The notes below the pieces were generated by a model. That model was not told where the DNA came from, did not search any database, and worked only from the letters and a program-made list of their open reading frames with translations. Of a DNA stretch of 64,000 nucleotides, positions 24,932-34,005 are shown piece after piece. The translations under genes and the position numbers were made by a program. Position 1 is the first letter of the stretch; each line of letters starts with the position of its first letter. Source of the stretch: Seriola aureovittata (lineage: Eukaryota > Chordata > Actinopteri > Carangiformes > Carangidae); assembly GCF_021018895.1 (NCBI RefSeq), contig NC_079373.1, positions 18,365,001 to 18,429,000 on the forward strand, written 5' to 3'.

Positions 24932-25614
24932 GGCTGATCATCAGAAGTACAGCGGAACAATTTGTGACAGCTTTTCTTAAAGATAATCATTAGAATAGAT
25001 CAGAATTGTTTTAAAAGCAGATCATGACTTGATTTTTCTTGTGTACAAAATTGAGGGATTATGTCTGGCTAACTCTGACTAACTTGCCTCACTGATTAAA
25101 ATCAAGTGTAACGGTAATTTTTTTTTTTTTGAAAGTCAATCTACTCATTATTTATACAGCAGGTGATGAAGGAATGATTCTTCACCAACTTTGTGTACCG
25201 GCAAAGTGAGTTTTTGCCCGAGTCCTTGTGCAGAAGTTGGAAAACGATCATCTAGCATGTGCTCTTCACCTATGGGATGAAGATATAACTAGGGCTTAAC
25301 AAATTAAGTAGAGCGAGATTTTCTTACTAGTCACGGGTGACATCTGAGAGTTTGCGAGTAGTTAAGAAACTGTCGAGCAGCAATTTAATGGACCGAATTT
25401 AGCGTCACTGTTTTTGTTTGCAAACAATCAGGACAATATTACCAAAAAATAGCTAGCTAACCTGCAAAATATGCTAGGGCTACATTTGTAAACAAAGAAG
25501 AGAACTCGGCACCAAACAGAGCGCTTCCTTTATATCTCCTATGAAATGTACGTGAAGCGTAAATATACATATCCACGTTAAAGATACACAAACTGACAAG
25601 AACATGGGACTAAC

Positions 25615-25960
25615 CTGTAACGCTGCTCTTACTTAACAAATGACGCTAGCTCACAACGTTAGCACCATTGTAGCATGTTAGCTAGCCTCAGCCTCAGAAT
25701 AGCTAAATTTAGCGAAAGTCAACTACATGCTCGTTCGGGGCTCTGTGCTCAAAACACTGAGCGTGGAGAGGGGGTCATTTACACACATTCTCAAATCAAC
25801 ACACACAATTACAATGTGTCATATTCGAGCATTTAATAGTAATTTCAGACCTACCCTATTCAGCAGTGTGTGGTATGTTTGGAGTGATTTGAAGTCTCCA
25901 CGGTTGTTGAGTGACACCGCCGGCTGGCAAGAGACGGAAATGGCCGAGTACACTCAGACG
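25615..25960 (-). promoter_or_regulatory. phrf1 promoter and candidate 5'UTR exon
   Basis: Reading leftward, a stretch ends in the donor GTTACAG|GTTAGT (exon end 25615), upstream of the phrf1 start codon at 24931. CpG density rises around 25840-25950, with GC-rich words such as 'gacaccgccggctgg'. No TATA box is evident, which fits a housekeeping-type promoter. The transcription start is not resolved. The rest of 24932-25614 would be 5' intron or UTR. Confidence 0.5.
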
Positions 25961-26232
25961 AGTGTGACTCTTAAAGAGACAGTATCCGTTTATGTGAGAT
26001 CAGTCAGAGAGATAAATAGGTGCATATAGCTTCTGTAATTGTGGCCATTAGTTTGAATTCAGGGCTGTTGTGTGTCCAATCAATCACATTAAAGGCACAC
26101 TGTAATCCACATGTCCACAAAATCTAAACACAAGACAAAGATCTGCTATTTCTCCCGTTACAATTTGATTAACAGGTCTTTTGATACATGGAGACACTTA
26201 AGACAAAAAGTTTTATTTAATTATTCAATTAT

Positions 26233-26234
<2 letters not shown>

Positions 26235-26277
<43 letters not shown>

Positions 26278-26282
26278 ACACG

Positions 26283-26332
<50 letters not shown>

Positions 26333-26341
26333 CACACACAC
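26235..26341. repeat. (CA)n microsatellite
   Basis: About 105 bp of CA repeat with a few AAAC and CGCA interruptions, abutting the left edge of a Tc1-like remnant. Confidence 0.95.
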
Positions 26342-27330
26342 CGAGCACTTTAGTAGGAACACCATACTAACAGCCTCCTTTGGTCAATGATAACATGATT
26401 GCATCACATTATTTCTGCATTTGCACATTCATGCTGCCTCTCCTGTTCTACCACATCCCACAGGTGTTTTACTGGATTCAGATCTGGTGACCGGGGAGGC
26501 CACTCAGGTTCACTGAACTCACTCTCATGTTCATGATGGTACCATTTTGAAACAACTTTTGCTTTGTGACATTGTGACTTTTCATGCTGGAAGAAGCCAT
26601 TATAAAGATGGTAAATTGTGGCCATCAAGGGGCGCACATGGTCAGCAACAACACACAGGTAGCCAAAGAAATATTCTCCACGCCATTACACCCCCACCAT
26701 CAGCCTGGACTGTTGGCACGAGGCAGATTGGGTCCATGGGTTCATGTTCTTGATGCCACATTCTGACCCCATCAGATTCATCAGACCAGGCTACTGTCTA
26801 GTAATGGTGAGCCTGTGCCCACTGCAGCCTCAGATTACTGCTCTTGGCTGACACGAGTGAAACCTGATATGGTCCTCTGCTGATATAGCTGATCCACCAG
26901 CGTGCTCATTGGTTCCACGTGTTGTGCATTCTGAGATGCTTTTCTGTTCACTACAGTTGTAAAGAGTGGTTATGTGAGTTACCGTAGCCTTTCTGTCAGC
27001 CAGTCCAACCAGTCTGGTCATTCTCCTCTGACTTCTCTTATTAACCAAAACTGCAGCTTACTGAATGTTTTTTTTTTGCACCATTTAGGCCTACAGTTAA
27101 CTCTGGAGCTGTTCAGGGCAGCAATTTCAGAAATGCTCAAACCAGCCTGTCTGGCACCAACAACCGGTCAAAGTCAGCGGGATCACATTTTTCCCCATTC
27201 TGATGTTTGACGTGAACATTAACTGAAGCTTCATACCTACCTTCACACAACTGACTTAATTTTAGTACTTCAAATTCACACAAATTAGTGGCCTATCTGC
27301 AGGTGTGCAGGTGTAAGCTGTTTGAAAACC
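26342..27330 (-). mobile_element. Decayed Tc1/mariner-like element (second family)
   Basis: The left end carries 'gagcactttagtaggaacac', close to the very common teleost repeat end 'gagcactttattaggaacac'. On the minus strand a transposase fragment at 26637-26404 contains PEWPPRSPDLNPVKHLWDVVE, the C-terminal Tc1-like DDE signature. A helix-turn-helix-like fragment lies at 27048-26830 (MVNKRSQRRMTRLVGLADRK). Stops and frameshifts separate them. The right boundary is vague, perhaps near 'gcaggtgtgcaggtgta' at about 27300-27325. Confidence 0.7.
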
Positions 27331-28190
27331 TTTCTTTTTTTTACTTTTACAGGCATGTGTTAATGATAAATTATGAATGTTGATAAATTCAGTATAGTGA
27401 AACATTCAGTACTTAACCCTTAATTTACACTAATCATCCATTTTAACATTACATCTGGTAAATAGCAATGACATATCATAACGTTGTTATACATATATTT
27501 ATTAACAGTACAACAGTTATTCCCTGGATGTCAAAACGGTCACACACCACATGCAGTCACTAAACCAGGTGCAAATGTCGCCCCCCAGTGGCAACTGTAG
27601 CTATATAAATCTGCTGTTACATAATACAATGTAATCCTGATTTGTTACTTTACATGTCATGGGGTTATGTGTATCCTGGCTGTGAATAATCCTACAGCCA
27701 TAGAGCTTTGACAGTCAGAAACTGATCAGAGAAATATAGGCTTGCCTAAACCAAAAAAGTTATTTGATAATGTCCTAGAAACAAAGGAGAGAACATCATG
27801 TCCCAGTTTGACAAGTTCAAAATGGGGTCAATTAAATATTGTGATTTTTTTTGTTAATCATAAAAAGGTGTTTTGTTTTCTTATAGTTAACACGTATGAA
27901 AATCTATTAGATTTTTAATAAAATTGTAATATCTCCCTATTTGCTACAATAGGATGATTATTCTTTAAGTAAGAAATGAAGATGTTCCGTATTGAAGTTC
28001 TATACACACCTAACTTTTTATTTCATGTGATGTGGAAATTTAAAACGGTGAAAAGATTAGCTTCAAAATCGATGTGAGACAATTTGTTAATGATGTCAGG
28101 GAGTCCTCAACTCTCACTCCGTAAATAATTTAGAGTTCATCATCGTCCTCCTCCTCCACCTCCTGGTCGTCATCAGCAGATCAGACTGTC
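27331..28190. other. AT-rich non-coding DNA left of the mir-210 region
   Basis: No supported exon, RNA gene or clear repeat was found. Confidence 0.45.
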
Positions 28191-28205
28191 ATGCTGCATC
28201 CTTGG

Positions 28206-28517
28206 TACGTGCACAGCCACACTCTGCTCATGGCAACACTGTACACAAGTAAGCCGAGTTCAACCACTTCGCACTGTAGGGGTAGGGGCGTCCTTTGTCA
28301 AAGTGGCTTCAAACGCATTTTTCACACCTCTAATGGCAGCTGTGACATCTATGGCGTATATTTAAGGGTAAAGAAAACTGCGTCGCATTGATATTTGCTA
28401 CAAATAATCTGTTAGGACAGGAAACTGTTTACAAGAGAATGGTTCATTCCTAATGTACGACGTGCAAAACTGAACGCGCCGCACCCCAACTATAACTCTA
28501 ATAACCAACTAAACGTG
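28206..28517. promoter_or_regulatory. Hypoxia-response-element-like motifs upstream of mir-210
   Basis: Three ACGTG cores lie upstream of the mir-210 host candidate. TACGTGCACAG at 28206-28216 joins an HIF core directly to a CACAG ancillary motif. GACGTGC lies around 28459-28465 and AACGTGC around 28512-28518. MIR210 is a classic HIF-1 target in mammals. Motifs are seen directly; use in hypoxia is inferred. Five-base cores are common by chance, so the first, composite site is the strongest. Confidence 0.5.
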
Positions 28518-28760
28518 CTGGCCTTGTAGAGCCCGCCTTACTAGGGTTTTCATTTGCCAACTGTCTACGGTAGGCGGGTCATTCAACTCCAACACGGCAT
28601 CCCATTGGTTGAGCATGATGCCACTCTCGTCTAAATTTGCATAACCAGGTCGGGTTGCAGATGCAGGGGAGTGGGCAGGGAAGGGGTAGTGCAAGTGAAC
28701 TGAACTTCTGCGTCGGTGTAGGCTATACTATATTCTTAAATGCACCTAACTTTAATCATG
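28460..28760 (+). promoter_or_regulatory. Candidate promoter of the mir-210 primary transcript
   Basis: Compared with the AT-rich surroundings this block is CpG-enriched. It contains two ACGTG cores, an octamer-like ATTTGCATAA at about 28635-28644 and a TATA-like 'actatattc' near 28728. It lies just upstream of a stretch ending in a strong plus-strand splice donor at 28878/28879. The exact start site is unknown. Confidence 0.4.
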
Positions 28761-29696
28761 CAGTGTGATTGCTTTTAGAGAAAAAAACAATTTGGATGTT
28801 TGGATAGATGATATACAGGGTCCTCTTAGCAGAAGAGAGAGATTCTTTTCTTTAAAAATTATTCCAAAAGAAAACTTGGTAAGTAGCTCCCTTTATCTGC
28901 CACTATTCCTTATTCTGTATATATGGTGGGGATGGATAGGCCACACACATTATATCATGAGATGTCATGTTTCTATACATTTATTTACAGTTGTCAGATG
29001 ATTGTTTTTTTAAAAACTTTTTCGTGACATTTGAAATGGAAAGTATTTTGATGTATTTCGATTGCTAAATCCACAAATCGTGGGCTGAAAGCCAGCTGTA
29101 ATTTATAATTCTGTAGTACAGTTTGTTACAGTGATAGGACAATATGGAGGATTTAATATATTTTTCAATTTAATTTAATTGTTATGTAATTTTGTGTTGT
29201 GTAGATTATTTTAAATAATTTTATTTTTATAAGTGATTTGAATAGAAGCTATACCTATACTCCTCATGTTAACTCTGATTTATTACTGTTTTATCACACG
29301 GCCTTTGTCTGTGTTCCTCCACAGATTGTGTGCGCTTTGAGGTTGTCAGAATAATGTCTGAGATCTAAAATCAGGTAAGCCACTGACTAACGCACATTGT
29401 GCCAGTTGTCAGTTCCACTGTGCGTGTGACAGCGGCTAACCTGGTTTTGGGAGTACCTCTCATTTTTTGATTCGTCCAAGACAGACACCTTTCTACAAGC
29501 AGCCCCTTGCTCATGTCCTGTGCACGTTGCTGGGACAGGCCAGCTCAACATGACCGCCCTCCCAGTGGTCTTCGTGTGTATTGTAGCTTACTTCCTCCTA
29601 TATGTGCACATACTGTACCTTATTTAGGACCAGTAGCTTTTGCATTGTCTCCTATGGAGCCGACCTCTCTAATGCCACCTACTGTCAAGACTATTG
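28700..29696 (+). ncRNA. Candidate spliced host transcript of mir-210 (MIR210HG-like)
   Basis: Three stretches on the plus strand have matched splice signals. Exon A ends at 28878 with CTTG|GTAAGT; its 5' end is unknown. Exon B is 29325-29374, between a pyrimidine-rich acceptor (TTCCTCCACAG) and the donor TCAG|GTAAGC. Exon C is about 29500-29696, from TTCTACAAG to ATTG|GTGAGT. The longest frame across A and B stops within exon B, so coding is unlikely. Human MIR210 sits in the non-coding host gene MIR210HG between PHRF1 and RASSF7, which matches this position. The exon structure is inferred from sequence only and later exons were not found. Confidence 0.5.
29365..29450 (+). ncRNA. mir210: microRNA mir-210 precursor hairpin
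   Basis: The 3p arm at 29418-29439 begins CTGTGCGTGTGACAGCGG, the conserved miR-210-3p including its seed, and ends GGCTAA as in the fish form. The 5p arm at 29378-29399 (AGCCACTGACTAACGCAC...) pairs with it. The stem extends further: 'ctaaaatcaggtaagcc' at 29365-29381 is nearly complementary to 'ggctaacctggttttgg' at 29434-29450. The loop is around 29400-29417. miR-210 is the main hypoxia-induced microRNA of vertebrates, acting on targets such as ISCU and mitochondrial metabolism genes. The phrf1 - mir-210 - rassf7 order matches human 11p15.5. The hairpin starts within exon B of the candidate host and crosses its 5' splice site. Confidence 0.97.
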
Positions 29697-29699
29697 GTG

Positions 29700-32040
29700 A
29701 GTGTTTTGTTTCAGTTTCAGTTTCATCTGTGTGGTTTAGTCAAGATAATCATTCTCATAATGATTTTGACAATTTGAGGTCAGGGGCCCTCCAGGGGTTC
29801 TTGAAGAAGTTCCAGGAGGCCCTCCAGTTAAAAAAAAATTGAGCATTAGAGGAGGTTTTCTAGTTATTAACACTGTGGTAAAGTAGCACAAATCTGAGCT
29901 CTAAGTAAGAAAATCATCAGTTGTATCCATGGTATATGTTTGTAAAAAGTATTCTTAAAGTGAGAAGTAAAGTTTCTACTCAAATCAGTTGTGGTATCAT
30001 GTATCTTGCTTTGTTTTAAAATGTAATGCATTTCTCTGCATCAGTGTTTTATTCCCATCATTGCATTGACTCATTGTGACACAGTGAAATAGATAAGTGC
30101 AGTATGTCAGTCTCATTAACTTGTGGCCCCATTCATCATCATACAGTTATGTGGACGTGCGGATGCTCACTCGCGTCCACATCGAGGAGGTTTTTTTCCC
30201 CAGACACCCACTGCCTGTTATAAATATTGATCAGTTTCCTTCTTAAAGCGGTCCAACTTTCTACATTCATCCAAAACTGTCTGAAGTTAGATTCAGATGG
30301 GCTTCCTGTAGAGTGCCATTGTATGAGCAAAAATAATTACTTCAGTGCTGTGTCCTGAAACATCAACGTAATCTGTTAATGTCCCGTTTATGAGATTGGC
30401 ATCCTCCGGGTTTAGATAAGAGTTGGGTGAGGTTGGACACATTTCACTTTGCATGAAGGATGACTGGGGGAAAAAAAGTACAACAAAGGCCTGAGGTCAT
30501 CAGAAAATAAAACATTTCATGTCAAGAGTCATCATTTGTGCAGTGATTTAAAGAAATATACACTTTTTTTTACTGACTCTGCTATTACCCGACACTGAAT
30601 ACAGCAATTCTTATGGCACGCAAAGAGAAAGACTGTATTTTTTATTTTAAGAGTGTGTGTAGTATCCATCATGTCCACAGGCAGGCGTCAGTGTTGCGCC
30701 AGGGCCTGGGCTTGTCCAGACAGTGGGAACTAAACAAGGATTTGAAGCTTATCGAACTCCTGCCAAGCCAGACAGCTCTAAAGCTTCTCAGCGTAATCCA
30801 ATTCAACATAATTAATCATAATATCTAAACTGGCCATCTCATGTAGTCCTCTTTAATTCTACACATATGGTCAGAAGTTAACAGCATTGGCACAAAGTGG
30901 AAGTGGTTGTTAAAAAAGAAAGTCCTATATTTTTGATGCTTTGGAACATTTTAAACATTTTTTGATATCCATTTATGTGTACTGTACACTGAAATGGAAA
31001 GAAAATATGTGCTTTGCTTGGGATTTTACCTGGTGAGTGTTGGCAGATGAGTGTATTTATAGATATCCACAGGGTTCCAGTCCGGGGTTAGCCAGAGCAC
31101 TAGGGAAACTCGCGTCACTCACTGTGTGACAGCCAGCATATTTACTCTCCAGGGTAAACAAACAGGAAAGGGGTGGAGGACAAAAGTGTTGTGTGCAGAA
31201 ATCTGTAGTTGCGCAGTTGTTTGTTTAGCCTATAACAGGGAGATTTTTTATTACAAAAAAAAAAGTAGATTTGTTGTCAGTAAGATGTTGAGAGATAGAG
31301 TCCACTTCAACTCAGAGGGGTAAAGTCCACAGTGTTCTGTAATCATATGTCCTCTGGTGGAAGAACCAGATATCCTTATTGAAAAGATGTAGTACTTTGT
31401 ACAGACACCAAGGTCTCCTACTGCACTGAAGCTTTAGTGTTGTCTCTCACTCGTCAAGTCGCTTTGAATAAAAGTTTCTGCAAAATGAATAAATGTAATG
31501 TTATGAAATGGTAAGAAAAAGAGAGGCAACTAATTACATAAATAGCAAGACCATTCAAGCAACTTTAAGGTACATTTAGAACTAAATAGGTTGCTAGTTA
31601 GGCTTCACAAATACTCAGTCTGCAGTGGCCTTGCATCTTTATTGTCATGTCTTATATATAAACTGTGTTACATCACCCATAACGGCAGTAGCTGTGATGT
31701 CAGGAAGTTTGCCACATTTCCCTCTGCATCCAAGGATGCACTTAGTGAACTTTCAATCATCTGTGAATATCAGCTTTAAAGTGCCCAGAAACGATCCTGT
31801 GGCATCGAAGGACCCGTTCTACCACAAGCATCCATATTCCAGAACCTATAATATATTCATAATGCATTTCACATAGGAGCTTCATGGCACTGTAATTTTT
31901 AGAAAGTGTACACTGGTGTGTAAATTATTTACTGCAGAGTACTGCAGATGCGCTGCACCTCCACTCCTAGTTACTGTGTCATTTAAACAAGGATGATTAT
32001 ACGTAAATGTAATTCCATAAAGAGGGTATTCAAAAAACAA
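29700..32040. other. Non-coding DNA between mir-210 and the rassf7 3' end
   Basis: No coding exon was found on either strand. It contains a short repeat fragment at 31453-31502. Any further exons of the mir-210 host transcript would lie here but were not recognised. Confidence 0.45.
31453..31502 (+). repeat. Fragment of a fish SINE-like repeat
   Basis: 'caagtcgctttgaataaaag', followed by 'tttctgcaaaatgaataaatg', is close to the widespread teleost repeat motif 'aagtcgctttggataaaagc'. Only this short conserved piece is clear. The class is recalled, not tested. Confidence 0.45.
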
Positions 32041-32078
32041 TCACTCCACAAAAGATTATCTAAAACACAATACACATT

Positions 32079-32084
32079 TTTATT
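32079..32084 (-). terminator. Probable rassf7 polyadenylation signal
   Basis: AATAAA on the minus strand lies about 1.9 kb downstream of the rassf7 stop codon. It would give a 3'UTR of about 32.06-34.0 kb. Other hexamers may be used. Confidence 0.4.
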
Positions 32085-33524
32085 ATATTTAAATACATAG
32101 TAATAGTAATAATTTCTCTATGTAAAAGGTTTCTAAATTATTTTACATTTCATACAGATACATTGAAGTGTTTAGAGTAGCAAAACTCTGTAAATATATT
32201 TGTCTTATGTATATACAGTATGTATATCATGGTAGATTGAATAATGACAAGAGTTACAAAGAAAGGGGTCAAATAAGAGGTGACGGTGACAGAACAGTGA
32301 ACAAGTTTCCCTTGGCCCTGTGGTCCATGTTTTATCTCCATGACGACTCTCGGGATGTCAGGACTGCAAAACACACAAAAATAAGTGGGGATGATGATCC
32401 CTTTGTTTGAAAAACACTTTTGTGCTACAGACACAGCAGGAGAGAGACCTGGCTCGATTCAGAAATACACACATGCCTATGAGAAACACAAAGTGACACA
32501 AGACCAGTTACTGGGTTCTTTACCCATAGAGGCTGTGGACTATGACTGAAGTCTTGTAGTCAGGAATAGCATTTTGGGACAGAGTTGAAAAGCATGTTTC
32601 TATAACAAGCGCTGAGACGTCTGTCATTGCTAAAGCAAGGAGAGGTTGTGTAATCCCACAAAAGAAAAACACCACACAGCAGACTGTAAGGAGAAAGTGC
32701 ACACGCAAACACACGTTACTTTGACCTGTCAGCATAATACAAAGACATATAATGACATGCTAAGTGCTATGATACAGTAAATATTGGTTTAGGTGGTTTG
32801 GATAACCAAATGTGGATTACGGTGTAGAAGACGGTCAAAGCACAGAGCACAACAGCATCCCTTATTCGCTTGATGATTGTTATTAGGACTTAGGTTAAGT
32901 AAGATCATCCTAAATCTACAATACACTGAGGTACAATGCAAGCTATGACAGGTCAAATGTTAGGTGTGATGACAGCAAAAGAACCATCCCAATGGAAGAA
33001 AAGAAAAATACTGTAACAACTCCTGGCCCTGTGGCACTACTTTTGAAATGTATCCCTTCTTTTAGCGCGGAGCTTGACAAAAATAGACTGGCAAAAAGCT
33101 GTAAGCTCCTAAAATAAGTTGCACTGTCTTCACAGCAGAACAGAAAGAGAACAGTAAGATACATTTCTCTGTAGGCAAACAAGGGCAAGGCTTCACACAG
33201 GAAGAGAATGGGACAGTGCAATACATTTTTGCAGAGCCCTCTGTGAAAGGCTCTTGCTCTTTGGAAGTCAAGCATCACCAAAGTACAAGGCATTGTATAG
33301 ATACAACCCCCTCACACATAAACCGTATCCATACATAAAAGGCAAACTGAAATGACATTGGTCTCATATCTTTCCATGTCACATTATAAAAACAGTGCTA
33401 CAATCAGAATGTCTGCTACAGTCATTCCCGGGGCGATCGTTGTGTTACATGGAGATACAGTGAAAAGCAGCTGTCGGCAGACGATTGTTGACTTGAGGGT
33501 GGGGAAGGCCACTCTGTATTACAG

Positions 33525-33559
33525 AGGGTGGGGGGGTGGGGGGGGGGGGGGGGGGGGGG
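33525..33559. repeat. Poly-G tract (poly-C in the rassf7 transcript)
   Basis: A G-rich stretch ends in a 22-base uninterrupted G run (33538-33559). It lies in the probable 3'UTR of rassf7, so the mRNA would carry poly-C while the opposite strand could form a G-quadruplex. Confidence 0.85.
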
Positions 33560-34005
33560 TTTAGGAGCAAGTTCCCAGATGCTTTAAAGTATCACAAAAG
33601 CAGTTACTGTTAGTCCAGAAGCAAACAGTGAGAGGAGGAGGGCAGGGAGTAGAGGCGTTGAGAGAGGGTTAAAGAATGCAGCAATATATGAGAATATGGA
33701 AAGAGGAATGTGGAAGATTGAATCAAGTGTAAAGGGTTAGGAACACGAATCAGCAGAAGACTGAGAGTTAGGAGCAGAAGAGGAGTCTTTCAGCCTTTAA
33801 AGGTAGAGCACAAGGAAGCAGCTGAGAAGTAGCAGGGACCTCCACCTTACAGTTGCTTCCACTACCCAACACCAAAAACTGCAGGTTTAGCTTTAAACCC
33901 AATCAAGCTGGGGTAGAGAGTATAGGGAGCAAAGGGCTCTGGGACCAGGGGACGGGCAGGGCAGGAGAGGAGCAGAGCAGGATGGACTTGGGAAGCAGCA
34001 GGGTC

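Noticed and set aside
28765..28878. Short ORF starting MIAFREKNN in exon A of the mir-210 host candidate
   Set aside because: Joined to exon B it stops after nine codons, and the resulting peptide of about 47 aa resembles nothing I know, so I treat the transcript as non-coding.
26000..34000. DRD4, SCT, CDHR5 or HRAS homologues expected from the human neighbourhood
   Set aside because: No frame between the identified genes resembles them. They must lie outside the window or elsewhere in the genome.
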